Shown: in pieces, positions 1 to 9,102 of the stretch
Numbering within the stretch: the first letter of the stretch is position 1
Layout: every line of letters begins with the position of its first letter
Assembly: GCA_937873205.1 (NCBI GenBank)
Contig: CALMVO010000129.1
Span: forward strand, 1 to 54,372
Reading direction: 5' to 3'
Origin: an uncultured Acetobacteraceae bacterium
Lineage (GTDB): Bacteria > Pseudomonadota > Alphaproteobacteria > Acetobacterales > Acetobacteraceae
DNA length: 54,372 nt
Made by a program: the position numbers and the translations under genes
Notes under the pieces: generated by a model
What the model was told of the DNA's origin: nothing
The model's database searches: none
Seen by the model: the letters and a program-made list of their open reading frames with translations, nothing else

Positions 1-1
1 G

Positions 2-676
2 CGGCGGGTGGTGCAGATCCAGAACCCGCGGCTGCGGCTCGACCGCTTCGACCTCGTGGTCGCCAACCGGCACGACGAGATCGACGGGCCGAACGTGCTG
101 CTGGCGCGGACCGCGCTGCACGGGGTGACGCCTTCGGTGCTGGCAGCGGCGCGAGCGCGGTGGCAGCCGGTGCTGGCCGGGCTGCCGCGGCCGCTGGTGG
201 CGGTGCTGGTCGGCGGCTCGAACGGCCGGTTCCAGCTCGGCCCCGCAGAGACGGCGGAGCTGGCCGAGCGCATCGCGCGGATGATCGCAGCCGATCGGGT
301 GGGGGTGGCGCTGACGCCGTCGCGGCGTACCGGGACGATGGTGCGATCCGTGCTGGAGCAGCGGCTGCGGTCGCTGGGCGCGTGGATCTGGGACATGCAG
401 GGCGACAACCCCTATCTCGGGCTGCTGGCCTGCGCCGACGTGCTGGTGGTGACGGCGGACAGCGTGTCCATGGTGTCGGAAGCGGTAGCCACGGAGGTGC
501 CGGTGATGGTGGTGCCGCTGCCGGGGCGGTCCCGGCGCATCGGGCTGTTCCTGGCCGGTCTGGTTGACGCCGGCCGAATTCGGACCTTCAACGGCAGGCT
601 GGAAGACTGGTTCGTGACACCGATCGATGACACCACGGCGGTCGCCGAGGAAATGCGCCACAGGCTCCGCCTGTAG
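2..676 (+). CDS. ELM1-like (mitochondrial fission ELM1 family) protein, 5' end cut by window
   Basis: The reading frame is already open at the first bases, so the N-terminus lies outside the window and the GTG at base 8 is probably internal. About 225 residues of the C-terminal part are visible. They show a glycosyltransferase-B-like pattern: VQIQNPR, then LVAVLVGGSNGRF, a run beginning VALTPSRRTG, and LACADVLVVTADSVSMVSEA. This matches the ELM1/DUF1022 family, found in plants as a mitochondrial fission factor and in many alphaproteobacteria with no settled function. The fold suggests nucleotide-sugar binding, but no substrate can be named. The next gene starts 38 bases after the stop and could be co-transcribed. 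Confidence 0.75.
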   Translation, partial: RRVVQIQNPRLRLDRFDLVVANRHDEIDGPNVLLARTALHGVTPSVLAAARARWQPVLAGLPRPLVAVLVGGSNGRFQLGPAETAELAERIARMIAADRVGVALTPSRRTGTMVRSVLEQRLRSLGAWIWDMQGDNPYLGLLACADVLVVTADSVSMVSEAVATEVPVMVVPLPGRSRRIGLFLAGLVDAGRIRTFNGRLEDWFVTPIDDTTAVAEEMRHRLRL

Positions 677-713
677 GAGGTTCGGCGCGCCCGCCGGAAG
701 AGAGATTCGGACC

Positions 714-2609
714 ATGCTCGAGATCCAGACCTACGACGCGCAGAAGGGCGGCAACGTGCTCTACAAGGCGCTGGCGCATCCGCTGGCGGCGGAGGCGCTG
801 TCGCGGCTGGGCAGCGTGCTGCGGCGTCAGGGCACGCTCGCGGTGTTCGATCCGGACGGCGCCGCGTCCATGCTGTTCGCGCTCCATCCGGACCTTCCGC
901 CGGCGACAGCGTTGTTCGTGCAGGATATTGGGCTGGTCGGCCACCCGGTCCTGGGCATCCCGGCGCGCGCGCTCGTCGAGCTGCCGGACTGTGCCGCGGC
1001 GACCCTTCTGGTGGCGGCGTTCGATGCCGACCGGATCGTGGCGCGGATCAGCCACCTGCTGCCGAGCGACATGCGCGTCGTGACGCTGGACGAGGCGCGG
1101 CTGCCGGCGCGCCTGCTAACCCGCGCCGGGACCTACCTGGACCGGCTGAATTTCGCCACCAACTACGCGTTCTTCCGGGATGCCGGCGGACTGTCGACCC
1201 GGCTGGTGACGGCGAACTATTGGGCGGCCTACGGGGCCCACCATGTGCGGCTGTGGCTCCGCCTGTTCGACGCCGCCGGCGTGCCGCTGGTGACGTGGGA
1301 AGAGGATGTGGCGCCCGGGGCGGGCGGCATCCTCATCGACAGCCGCACGGTCCGGCGGCGGTTCGAGCTGGCGGAGTTCTGCGGGCAGCTGTTCATCCAC
1401 GCCGTCAACATCGCCGGCCATGACGTGGTGAAATATGCGCTCGACACCTACGACGACGGCGACGGGCCGGACGGCGGCGGCAGCCTTTCGGTGACGCACG
1501 ACGCCAACGCGTGGCCTTCGGACCGCTATGCAAACCTGCCGGCGCCGCGGCCGGACGAGACCGTCGTGCTGTGGCTGCAGAACAGCCATGGGACCCCGAT
1601 CCCGGCGGGTGCAGTCCGCCTGGATCGGATGGGGCGGGAAGAGGCCGTGCCGCTGCCGTTCGCGGTGCCGCCCTATGCGAGCGTCGCGGTCGACGTGTCG
1701 ACGATCCTGCCGGGGGTGTCATGGCCGGCGCAGATCGAGCTGCGTTCGGGCCGGCACGTGGTGCGACCGCGTTACGAGGTCACACGGGAGGGCCGGACCC
1801 GGATCGCCCACATGAACGTCGAGCGGGCGGACCTACGGGCCAATCCCGAGATCCCGCGCCTACCAGCCCCGCTCGGCCGCGGCTACCTGCTGCCGTTCCC
1901 GGTGCTGGCGCCCGACCGGTTCCGCAGCATCGTGCAGCCGACGCCGATGGCGGAGCACCAGGCCGACCTGCCGGTGCGGCTCGACGTGTTCGATGCCGCC
2001 GGCGTTCGGGTGGCGGAGCGGTTCCTGGGGCGGCTGCCGCGTGACCATAACGTGGCGGTGGATTTGGCGGAGCTTGGGGCGCCCGAGGGACATGCGGAGC
2101 TGGTCTACGATTTTCGCGAGGGCGGGTCGGCGGATGGCTGGCTGCATGCGCTGGTGCGCTACGAGCACCGGACGAGCGGGCATGTCGCCGAGACCAGTTT
2201 CGGCGCGCACATCTTCAACACGGCGATGACCTACCGGGACGAGCCGCAATCCTATTCCGGGCCACCGCCCGGGCTGTCGACCCGCCTGTTCCTTCGGCTG
2301 GGCGACCGGACGCGGCGGAGCTTCGCTGCCCTGATCTACCCCGCCTCGGCGCAGTGGCACGGCACGTCGCGTACGCAGTTGGTGCTGCATGACGGGCAGG
2401 GCGAGGTGGTGGCGGAACGGCCGATCGAGATCGCGTGCTCGGGCTCGATGATGGTCTGGCCGCACGAGCAGTTCAGCGACGAGCTGCTCGGGCTGGCGGG
2501 GGCTAGGGGCTACGTGCTGATCCGGGACACGACGTGCCGGCTGTTCGGCTATCATGGTCTGATGGACGGGCAAGGCGGTTTCTCGCTCGACCACATGTTC
2601 GGGTTCTAG
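714..2609 (+). CDS. Conserved hypothetical protein, 631 aa
   Basis: I do not recognise the family with certainty. The ATG at 714 is preferred over an upstream ATG at 627 because that one overlaps the ELM1-like gene and adds low-complexity Arg/Ala sequence, while 714 follows a purine-rich GAGAG and opens with the well-formed MLEIQTYDAQKGGN. No signal peptide or membrane span is visible. The protein looks beta-rich, with many Tyr, Arg and Gly residues and conserved-looking stretches such as FATNYAFFRDAGGL, GHDVVKYALDTYDDG and FGYHGLMDGQGGFSLDH. The short distance to the ELM1-like gene suggests a shared transcript. A carbohydrate-related role would be a guess. Confidence 0.7.
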   Translation: MLEIQTYDAQKGGNVLYKALAHPLAAEALSRLGSVLRRQGTLAVFDPDGAASMLFALHPDLPPATALFVQDIGLVGHPVLGIPARALVELPDCAAATLLVAAFDADRIVARISHLLPSDMRVVTLDEARLPARLLTRAGTYLDRLNFATNYAFFRDAGGLSTRLVTANYWAAYGAHHVRLWLRLFDAAGVPLVTWEEDVAPGAGGILIDSRTVRRRFELAEFCGQLFIHAVNIAGHDVVKYALDTYDDGDGPDGGGSLSVTHDANAWPSDRYANLPAPRPDETVVLWLQNSHGTPIPAGAVRLDRMGREEAVPLPFAVPPYASVAVDVSTILPGVSWPAQIELRSGRHVVRPRYEVTREGRTRIAHMNVERADLRANPEIPRLPAPLGRGYLLPFPVLAPDRFRSIVQPTPMAEHQADLPVRLDVFDAAGVRVAERFLGRLPRDHNVAVDLAELGAPEGHAELVYDFREGGSADGWLHALVRYEHRTSGHVAETSFGAHIFNTAMTYRDEPQSYSGPPPGLSTRLFLRLGDRTRRSFAALIYPASAQWHGTSRTQLVLHDGQGEVVAERPIEIACSGSMMVWPHEQFSDELLGLAGARGYVLIRDTTCRLFGYHGLMDGQGGFSLDHMFGF

Positions 2610-2634
2610 AGCGCTCTATTGACTGTATTTCGGA

Positions 2635-2709
2635 TGGTGGGCGCGACAGGGATTGAACCTGTGACCCCCGCCGTGTGAAGGCGATGCTCTACCGCTGAGC
2701 TACGCGCCC
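2635..2709 (-). tRNA. tRNA-Val (CAC)
   Basis: The minus strand folds into a full cloverleaf. The acceptor arms GGGCGCG and CGCGCCC pair. The D arm carries AGCTCAGCGGTAGAGC, the anticodon loop is TTCACAC with anticodon CAC, and the T arm is CAGGTTCAATCCCTG. The 3' CCA is encoded. It shares its acceptor stem with the tRNA-Val at 8840. Confidence 0.95.
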
Positions 2710-2770
2710 ATCCGCGTCGGCGGCCAGCTTCTATGGGGTTTGCCGGGAGAGGGCAAGAGCCGCCACGACA

Positions 2771-4114
2771 TCAGCCGCGGCCACGGATGACCTGGGCCAG
2801 CTCGGTGGCACGGTTGTCGGTCAGGCTGGAGAGGAAGTCGTTGATCAGCCGGTAGCCGTCTTCCAGGCTCGTCGTGGGCGTCGGCGCAGAATCGCCCATG
2901 AGGCCCAGGATGCGGGAGGCGCGGTAGGACAGAGAGGGGCCGGCGCCAGCGACCAGCTGCTCACGGGCGGCGTCCGAGCAGGCATCCAGGAGGGTGTCGA
3001 CGGCGGCGTAGGCGCCGATCTCGATCTCCATCTTCCGTGTGTGGGTGAAGATCTTCTCGCGGGCCAGCGCCTTGGCGGCGGCGACGCCGCTGGCGACGTG
3101 CGGGCTGCCGGCCTCGACCAGGGTCGATTGGAAGCGGCCGCCGAGGATGGCGTCGGCGTTGCGGAAGAAGCTGGCGACGCAGTCCTCGATCAGCACGTCC
3201 ACGGCCTTGCCGCGCAGCCAGCGCAGGCGCTGACGCTCCGACCGCGCCGGCCTCGCCTGGGCGTACTGGTCACGGATGGCCGGGCCCAGCAGCGAGAGCA
3301 GCAGCGCCTCGACCTCCGCGACGTGCAGGAGGTTCATCTCGACACCGTCCTCGACGTCGATGATGGCGTAGCAGATGTCGTCGGCCGCCTCGACGAAGTA
3401 GACCAGCGGGTGCCGGCAGAACACGCCCGGCTCGATGTCGAGCAGGCCCATCGAGCGCGCGATGATCTCGAAGGCCTGCGATTCGGAGGCGAAGTAGCTG
3501 AACTTGCCGGGTTTGTAGCGGGGCGCGTGCGAGGCCGACCAGGGATACTTGATGAAGCTGCCCAGCGTCGCGTAGGTCAGCCGGAGGCCGACGGTGTCGA
3601 CCAGGCTGGTGAGCAGCCGGAACCCCTGCGCATTGCCTTCGAAGGTGTTGAGGTCCTCGATGCAGGCCTGCCGCATGCCGGCGAAGAAGGCGGCCGGCCG
3701 CTTTCCATACCAGCCGCGGATCGCGTACTCACCGGCATGGCCGAAGGGCGGGTTGCCGATGTCGTGAGCGAGGCAGGCGGCCTGGACGATCGCTGCGACA
3801 TCAGCGGCGACGACGCCGGCTGGAAGCTTGCCATCCGCATGCAGACGCTTGCCGGCGAGCTCGCCCAGCGAGCGGCCGACGCAGGACACCTCAAGGCTAT
3901 GGGTAAGGCGGTTGTGGACCCTGTCGTTCTGCGGCAGCGGATGGACCTGGGTCTTGCGGCCGAGCTTGCGGAAGGGCTCGGAGAAAATCAGGCGATCGTG
4001 GTCCTTCTGGAACTCCGAGCGTCCGGTCTCGGTGCGCCGTCGCCGGTCGGCTGCGGACGAGGGTAGGGGTTCGTCGCCGAGGCGGGTGTCGTCGAGCAGC
4101 CGGTCCCAGCTCAT
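2771..4114 (-). CDS. dgt: Deoxyguanosinetriphosphate triphosphohydrolase (dGTPase), 447 aa
   Basis: HD-superfamily hydrolase that splits dGTP into deoxyguanosine and triphosphate, acting in nucleotide-pool control. The N-terminus has the family's RSEFQKDHDRLIFSEPFRKL block. The metal-binding HD motifs appear as HSLEVS and LAHDIGNPPFGHAGE, and a C-terminal alpha-helical region follows. The ATG at 4114 gives MSWDRLL; an in-frame GTG at 4126 is better spaced from a GAGGG element, so the true start may be four codons upstream. The open frame runs on into pncA sequence, but that extension is not family-like. The gene starts 25 bases after the pncA stop, so htpG-pncA-dgt is probably one operon. Confidence 0.93.
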   Translation of the reverse strand: MSWDRLLDDTRLGDEPLPSSAADRRRRTETGRSEFQKDHDRLIFSEPFRKLGRKTQVHPLPQNDRVHNRLTHSLEVSCVGRSLGELAGKRLHADGKLPAGVVAADVAAIVQAACLAHDIGNPPFGHAGEYAIRGWYGKRPAAFFAGMRQACIEDLNTFEGNAQGFRLLTSLVDTVGLRLTYATLGSFIKYPWSASHAPRYKPGKFSYFASESQAFEIIARSMGLLDIEPGVFCRHPLVYFVEAADDICYAIIDVEDGVEMNLLHVAEVEALLLSLLGPAIRDQYAQARPARSERQRLRWLRGKAVDVLIEDCVASFFRNADAILGGRFQSTLVEAGSPHVASGVAAAKALAREKIFTHTRKMEIEIGAYAAVDTLLDACSDAAREQLVAGAGPSLSYRASRILGLMGDSAPTPTTSLEDGYRLINDFLSSLTDNRATELAQVIRGRG

Positions 4115-4139
4115 CGACGCTGGCACGACGCTCACCCTC

Positions 4140-4799
4140 TCATCCAAGATCGGCAGATCGGAGAAAGGTGACGCCCAGCCCGAGAAGGCGTTCGCGGGCC
4201 AGAACGTCGCTGGTGCGGCCGTCCGGCCGCGCCATGGAGATCGCACGGGTCGCATCCTCGATGACGAAGGTGTCGAAGCCGGCCCGCACGGCGCCCTCGG
4301 CCGACCAGGCGACGCAATAGTCAGCGGCGAGGCCAGCCAGGAACAGCCTGCGGGCGCCGCGGTCGGTGAGCCAGCCGCCGAGGCCGGTGCTGGTTGTGCC
4401 GTCGTTCTCGAAGAAGGCGGAATAGCTGTCGAGCTCGGGCCTCCAGCCCTTGCGGAGCACGAGCTGACACCGCCGGGAGTCGAGATCCGGATGCAGTTCG
4501 GCGTTCGCCGATCCCTGCACCGCATGGTCCGGCCATAGAATCTGGTCACCATGTGGCATCGGGATGGTGTCATAGGGTCGCCGGCCGGCGTGGCTGCTGG
4601 CAAACGAGGCATGGCCGGGCGGGTGCCAGTCCTGGGTGGCGCAGGCATGCCGAAATCGGTCGCACAGCAACCGGTTGATCACGGGGACGATGGCATCCCC
4701 GTCAGGGACGGGGAGCTCGCCGCCCGGCATGAAGGTCGGCTGCACGTCGATGACGGCCAGCACGTCCGTCCGCTGATCGACGTGCAGGCCGGCCGACAC
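4140..4799 (-). CDS. pncA: Nicotinamidase / isochorismatase-family amidohydrolase, 219 aa
   Basis: Converts nicotinamide to nicotinate in the NAD salvage pathway. The catalytic triad is visible: Asp in AVIDVQPTFMPGGELPV, Lys in LRKGWRPELDSYSAFFEN, and Cys in AGLAADYCVAWS. Metal ligands fit DWHPPGHASF. The GTG at 4799 is chosen because it lies just after the htpG stop, with AGGA about 8 bases upstream inside the htpG end; a longer frame from 4892 only adds Pro/Ser-rich shadow sequence. Tight packing between htpG and dgt supports co-transcription. Confidence 0.9.
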   Translation of the reverse strand: MSAGLHVDQRTDVLAVIDVQPTFMPGGELPVPDGDAIVPVINRLLCDRFRHACATQDWHPPGHASFASSHAGRRPYDTIPMPHGDQILWPDHAVQGSANAELHPDLDSRRCQLVLRKGWRPELDSYSAFFENDGTTSTGLGGWLTDRGARRLFLAGLAADYCVAWSAEGAVRAGFDTFVIEDATRAISMARPDGRTSDVLARERLLGLGVTFLRSADLG

Positions 4800-4800
4800 G

Positions 4801-6687
4801 CTAGATGTCCTGGATCGGCAGGGACAGGGCGGCGACCAGGGCGTCCGAGACCCGGTTGGCGAAGGCGGCGGGCTCGCCCGGGGACTCACCATCCTGGATC
4901 CGGGCTAGGTCGAGCAGGGTGCGGGCGGCTTCGTCGATCGACTCGCCACGCTCGAGCCGCCCAGCCAACGCCCGGATCAACGCGTGGTGCGGGTTGATCT
5001 CGAGGATCGGAGCGGAGCTCGGCATCTTCTGGCCGCTGCGGCGCATCAGGCGCTGCATCTGCAGGTCCGGCCCGGATTGCGACGCCGCCAGCACCACGGC
5101 GCTGCTGACCAGGCGGTCGGTGGCGCGGGCCTCGGCGATTTGGGCGCCGAGCGCCGTCTTGAGGGCAGGCAGGAGGGCGGTGACGTCTGCGGCATCGGCC
5201 TGCGGCTCGGTCTCGAACGGGATTTTGGACAGGTCGGCAAGGCCTTGGGTGACGCTGCGCAGCGGCTTGTCCTCGAAGCGGTCGAGGCGCTCGGGCCAGA
5301 AGGCGTCCACCTGATCCGACAGCAGCAGCACCTCGATGCCGCGGGCGCGGAAACCTTCCAGCTGCGGGCTGGATCCCAGCGCCTCCAGGCTGTCGCCGAC
5401 CAGGAAGTAGATCGCCTCCTGCTCCGGCTTCATGCGGGCGACATAGTCCGCGAGCGAGACCCACCCGGTCTCCGCCGACGAGCGGAAGCGGGACAGGCCG
5501 GCCACCTCGTTGCGGTGGTCCTGATCCTCCCAGATGCCCTCCTTCAGCACCGAGCCGAAATTATCCCAGAACGACGCGTAGGCCTCGGGCTCCTTCGCCT
5601 TGGCGCGCAGCTCGCTGATCACCCGGTTGGTGACCGCCTTGCGGATGCGGGCGAGCACCGGGGTGGATTGCAGCATCTCGCGGGAGACGTTGAGCGGCAG
5701 ATCCTCGGTGTCGACGACGCCCTGCACGAAGCGCAGCCATGGCGGCAGGACCGCGGCCTCGTCGGTGATGAACATGCGGCGGACATGCAGGCGAACCCGG
5801 CTCTCCCGCGTCGACTCGACCGGCTCGAACGGGCGCATGCCGGGCACGAACAGCAGCGCGTTGAACTCGATGGTGCCCTCGGCGTGCCAGTGCAACGTCG
5901 CCCACGGGGAGTCGAACATATGGCCGAGGTGCTGATAGAACTCGGTGTATTGCTCCTCGGTGATGTCGGACCGGGACTTGCGCCAGAGCGCCGTGCCCTC
6001 GTTGGCGGCGACCTGCTTGCCGTCGCGCTCGATGGTGATCGGCCAGGTGATGTGGTCGGCCCATTTTCGGACGATGGCCTCGAGGCGGTAGGGCTCGAGG
6101 AACTCGTCGGCATCGGATTTCACGTGCAGGACAATGTCGGTGCCGGCCACGTCGCGGGCTGCAGGCGCAAGCGTGTAGCTGCCCTGGCCTTCCGACGACC
6201 AGCGCCAGGCCTCGCTGTCGCCGATGCGGCGCGAGGTCACCTCGACGCGGTCCGCGACCATGAAGGCGGCGTAGAAGCCGACGCCGAACTGGCCGATCAG
6301 CGTCGGCCGATCCTCCGGTTTGGCGTCCGCGAGACTGGACGTGATGTCCTGGCCGAAGGCGCGGGTGCCGGAGCGGGCGATGGTGCCGAGATTGCGGGCG
6401 AGCTCGTCGCGGCTCATGCCGACGCCGTCGTCGCTAATGCTCAGCAGGCGGCCCGGCTTGTCCGGCACGATGCGGATGGCGGCACCGTCGGGTAGTGCCC
6501 GGGCGGAGTCGGTCAGCGCCTCGAAGCGGCGGCGGTCGGAGGCGTCGGCGGCGTTGGCGACCAGCTCGCGCAGGAATATCTCGCGTTCCGAATAGAGGGC
6601 GTGGACCACCAGATCGAGCAGACGCCCGACCTCGGCTCCAAATTCGTGGCGCTCCTCGCCCGCCTGCATCGTATCGTGATCGCTCAT
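4801..6687 (-). CDS. htpG: Molecular chaperone HtpG (Hsp90), 628 aa
   Basis: Cytosolic ATP-dependent chaperone of the Hsp90 family, full length. The N-terminal GHKL ATPase domain shows [18 protein letters not shown] (a variant of the usual ELISNASDA), [24 protein letters not shown] and [13 protein letters not shown]. The middle domain has [11 protein letters not shown] and [20 protein letters not shown] with the catalytic-arm arginine region [11 protein letters not shown]. The C-terminal dimerisation region ends near residue 628. A sigma-32-like promoter lies upstream (see 6742-6769). pncA begins two bases after its stop, an unusual partner for a chaperone gene. Confidence 0.97.
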   Translation of the reverse strand: MSDHDTMQAGEERHEFGAEVGRLLDLVVHALYSEREIFLRELVANAADASDRRRFEALTDSARALPDGAAIRIVPDKPGRLLSISDDGVGMSRDELARNLGTIARSGTRAFGQDITSSLADAKPEDRPTLIGQFGVGFYAAFMVADRVEVTSRRIGDSEAWRWSSEGQGSYTLAPAARDVAGTDIVLHVKSDADEFLEPYRLEAIVRKWADHITWPITIERDGKQVAANEGTALWRKSRSDITEEQYTEFYQHLGHMFDSPWATLHWHAEGTIEFNALLFVPGMRPFEPVESTRESRVRLHVRRMFITDEAAVLPPWLRFVQGVVDTEDLPLNVSREMLQSTPVLARIRKAVTNRVISELRAKAKEPEAYASFWDNFGSVLKEGIWEDQDHRNEVAGLSRFRSSAETGWVSLADYVARMKPEQEAIYFLVGDSLEALGSSPQLEGFRARGIEVLLLSDQVDAFWPERLDRFEDKPLRSVTQGLADLSKIPFETEPQADAADVTALLPALKTALGAQIAEARATDRLVSSAVVLAASQSGPDLQMQRLMRRSGQKMPSSAPILEINPHHALIRALAGRLERGESIDEAARTLLDLARIQDGESPGEPAAFANRVSDALVAALSLPIQDI

Positions 6688-6741
6688 GCTGTTCCGCTCT
6701 CGTGACGCTCAACCGTGGACCAGGGGGTCCGGACTTCGGCG

Positions 6742-6769
6742 ATATGCGCGAAGAGCGAGGAGGATTCAA
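6742..6769 (-). promoter_or_regulatory. Candidate heat-shock (RpoH) promoter of htpG
   Basis: On the minus strand TTGAA (6769-6765) is followed after 18 bases by CATAT (6746-6742). This resembles the sigma-32 pattern TTGAA plus CATNT at similar spacing. It sits about 55 bases upstream of the htpG start, a typical heat-shock gene. The match is to short motifs only. Confidence 0.4.
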
Positions 6770-6790
6770 CGGGCGGCTCGAGGGCTCCGT

Positions 6791-7609
6791 CTAGCGCGAG
6801 ACCAGGCCGCGCGGCGGGAGGAACGCCATCGCGACCGGCATCGCACGGTAGGCCGCAAGGTCGCGTCCGACGCCGCCTCCGGCGCTGCCCACTGCGCCCG
6901 TGGCCGTGTTGCGGATGATCCGGCCGATGCCGCCGAGCGGTCTGGCCCCCATCGGCGAACCGCTGCCCGCCGCCGCCATGACATTGGACGGGGGCAGGGC
7001 CGAGCCGGACGTCCCGTGCGGCCCGGACCGGATGTGGAAGGGCTGGACGGGATCGGGCCGATCGGTCGGTTCCGCCCAGGCCTCCAGAACCTTGGTCTGG
7101 TAGTCGACGCCGAGATCCGGCGTCTGAGAATGGTAGGCGGCCGCGGCGTGCGGCCAGCTTCCAGTCTGGTGAAACAGGTCGGTCAGGAAGCGGGCGGCAT
7201 AGGCGGCGTTGGCGTGGGGATCGAAGGCCTCATCAAGGCTGGAGAAGCCACCCGGGTGGTACATCAGGTTGATCTGCATGCAGCCGACGTCGATCGATGG
7301 AATGCCCGCGGCCTGGAACGCGCGGGCAGCCGCGACCGCATCCGCTTTGGACTCGTAGAAATGGCCCCTGCCCTGGGCGTTGATAGTCCAGGGCCAGGCG
7401 CGGGTGCCGCCAGCGTCCGGATCGTAGCGCCCGGTCTCCACGCGGCTGATGGCGCCGAGCAGCTGGTTCGGCACGCCGGTCGAGAGCTCGGCTGCGGCCG
7501 TGGCCGCCTGGCAGAGCGCGGCCGGTCCGGACCCGAGCGCCTGCGCCGGGCGCGGCATCGCCGGCAACAGGAACATCGCAGCGAACAGGGGGAAGCCGAG
7601 ACGGGTCAT
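6791..7609 (-). CDS. Secreted lytic transglycosylase, SLT domain, 272 aa
   Basis: Probable periplasmic peptidoglycan-cleaving lytic transglycosylase. The ATG at 7609 begins a clear signal peptide (MTRLGFPLFAAMFLLPAM, then Ala-rich to AQA). The SLT core follows: a candidate catalytic Glu in LLGAISRVETGRYDP, then VGCMQINLMYHPGGF and ANAAYAARFL, with AAAYHSQTP near its end. After about residue 185 the sequence is Pro/Gly/Ser-rich and low complexity, with no recognisable domain. The gene is alone on its strand between htpG and the candidate sRNA. No phage context nearby suggests a viral origin. Confidence 0.88.
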   Translation of the reverse strand: MTRLGFPLFAAMFLLPAMPRPAQALGSGPAALCQAATAAAELSTGVPNQLLGAISRVETGRYDPDAGGTRAWPWTINAQGRGHFYESKADAVAAARAFQAAGIPSIDVGCMQINLMYHPGGFSSLDEAFDPHANAAYAARFLTDLFHQTGSWPHAAAAYHSQTPDLGVDYQTKVLEAWAEPTDRPDPVQPFHIRSGPHGTSGSALPPSNVMAAAGSGSPMGARPLGGIGRIIRNTATGAVGSAGGGVGRDLAAYRAMPVAMAFLPPRGLVSR

Positions 7610-7704
7610 GGCGCGATGGTAGGTGTGAGCGGTTCCGAAAAGGTTAACCGGCCGGTCCACACGACAAGATGAGAATCTTTCGCATTGTGCGCCGCAAAAA
7701 CAGC

Positions 7705-7733
7705 TTGACGGAACAGGTCGGGGCGGGTTATCA
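7705..7733 (+). promoter_or_regulatory. Strong sigma-70-type promoter of candidate sRNA
   Basis: TTGACG (7705-7710) and TTATCA (7728-7733) are separated by exactly 17 bases. Transcription would start near 7740 and meet the intrinsic terminator at 7791-7818. No coding gene lies in between. Confidence 0.65.
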
Positions 7734-7740
7734 GGATCAC

Positions 7741-7818
7741 GGCGGCGCTGCCTTGGCGCGCCGCTTCTTGGACGTTTCCTCCCTAAACTTGGCGGTGCTT
7801 CGGCACCGCCTTTTTTTT
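7741..7818 (+). ncRNA. Candidate small regulatory RNA, about 78 nt, anti-Shine-Dalgarno motif
   Basis: A short transcript is bounded by a good promoter and a strong terminator. It would form a 5' hairpin (GCGGCGC at 7742-7748 with GCGCCGC), then a single-stranded stretch carrying TTTCCTCCC, then the terminator hairpin. Two hairpins flanking an exposed CCUCCC is the architecture of the alphaproteobacterial cuckoo/ar14-type sRNAs, which pair with ribosome binding sites. The family assignment is inference from shape and motif; no significant ORF is present. Confidence 0.6.
7791..7818 (+). terminator. Rho-independent terminator
   Basis: An 8-bp perfect stem GGCGGTGC / GCACCGCC with a TTCG tetraloop is followed directly by eight T. 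It ends the candidate sRNA and sits just before the convergent gene ending at 7829. Confidence 0.92.
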
Positions 7819-7828
7819 GGCCGATTGC

Positions 7829-8734
7829 TCAGCTGGGTAGGTGGCGACTGATCTCGGTCAGATGCTGCAGCAAGGCTGTCATGAGATCGCGGATGCGGCC
7901 GAACGAGCGCAGCGGCAGGTAAGAGCGCTGATCAAGATAGAGCGATCGGCTGATCTCGATCTGCAACACGTGGGTGCGTTGGCGTGGCCGGCCGTAGTGC
8001 CGGGTGACGTAGCCACCGGCATAGGGGTCGTTGCGGCGGACCCGGTAACCGCGTGATTCGAGGAAGCGTTGCGCGGCGTGCGGCAGCAGCGGATCACAGG
8101 AGGTGCCATGCGCATCGCCCAGAACAAAGCCAGGCTCGGTGTCGGCCCGGGCACTGGCCGGCGGGCCGTCACCGGTCGGCATCGAGTGGCAGTCCAACAG
8201 GACGCAGCGGCCGAACGTCTGGACCGTCTCGCAGATCATGCCGGCCAGTGCGGCATGATAAGGCTGCCAGCAGGTCCTGATCCGCGTCTCGGCCTCAGCG
8301 AAGAGCAGCTTCTCGGCGTAGATCGGCTGGCCCAGCGAGACCAGCCGGGCGATCGTGCCAAATCCCGCATGCACCCGCGCGGTGCCGGTGTTGCACCAGT
8401 GCGGGAGCTTGTCGGCGAACATCGCCGGGTCGAGCTCCCACGCCTCACGGTTGACGTCGCAGAAGGCGCGGGGAAACTCGGCGTTCAGGATCGGGATGCC
8501 GTCGTCGACGGCATCGGCCAGTAGGTCGTCGACGAGACAGTCCTCGCTGCGACGCAAGGTCTGGAAGTCGAGCCGCGACGCGGAGACGAAGGCGGGCGTG
8601 TAAGCCCGGCCGGAGTGCGGGGACGATACCAACAAGGGGCCAGCCTGCCGCTCCGGCTTCAGGAGGCGATAGGGCCGGTCGGCCGGCGGTGCGGCGGGGA
8701 CCGGAGCCGGCACCGACGGGATTGACGACGTCAT
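7829..8734 (-). CDS. N-formylglutamate amidohydrolase family protein, about 301 aa
   Basis: Zinc hydrolase family that releases glutamate from N-formylglutamate at the end of one histidine-degradation route; other family members act on other amides. Family features seen: LLVSSPHSGRAYTPAF near the N-terminus, RAFCDVNREAWELDPAMF, VLLDCHSMPT (metal ligand region), VLGDAHGTSCDP, and GGYVTRHYGRP followed by LQIEISRSLYLD. The start is uncertain: ATG at 8734 or 8776. Neither has a clear ribosome site, and the longer open frame runs into tRNA-Val, which excludes it. No hut genes are nearby, so the substrate is unproven. Confidence 0.85.
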   Translation of the reverse strand: MTSSIPSVPAPVPAAPPADRPYRLLKPERQAGPLLVSSPHSGRAYTPAFVSASRLDFQTLRRSEDCLVDDLLADAVDDGIPILNAEFPRAFCDVNREAWELDPAMFADKLPHWCNTGTARVHAGFGTIARLVSLGQPIYAEKLLFAEAETRIRTCWQPYHAALAGMICETVQTFGRCVLLDCHSMPTGDGPPASARADTEPGFVLGDAHGTSCDPLLPHAAQRFLESRGYRVRRNDPYAGGYVTRHYGRPRQRTHVLQIEISRSLYLDQRSYLPLRSFGRIRDLMTALLQHLTEISRHLPS

Positions 8735-8839
8735 GCGCACAGTGTCGCGCGGGTCGGCTGCGCTGTCATCCGACATCGCCGAGAGACCACGGCACGCTTG
8801 CGGAAGCTGTCCCGCGGCAGTAGTAAACGCTCGGCGGAT

Positions 8840-8915
8840 GGGCGCGTAGCTCAGCGGTAGTAGCACTACCTTGACATGGTAGGGGTCACAGGTTCAAATC
8901 CTGTCGCGCCCACCA
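8840..8915 (+). tRNA. tRNA-Val (GAC)
   Basis: The cloverleaf is complete: acceptor GGGCGCG / CGCGCCC, D arm AGCTCAGCGGTAGTAGC, anticodon stem CTACC / GGTAG around loop TTGACAT (anticodon GAC), T arm with GGTTCAAATCC, and encoded CCA at 8913-8915. Confidence 0.95.
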
Positions 8916-9102
8916 TCCGTTTCGTCACCGTCCGTTGCCGATCTGGCCGTGTCAGTTTTGGGGTGGCCTCGAACGTGGCGATTGCGGTCCGCATAGTGTG
9001 CACTGTGTCGATTAAGGCCCCCGGGGCGTGACCGACTGATTGCTGCTTCGGGTGTCATAGGACCGCAGGGTAGTCGAACGCCTTGGCTGGGATGCGCACC
9101 GG

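Noticed and set aside
4984-6495. Plus-strand frame (503 aa) opposite htpG
   Set aside because: Antisense shadow; htpG motifs lie on the minus strand.
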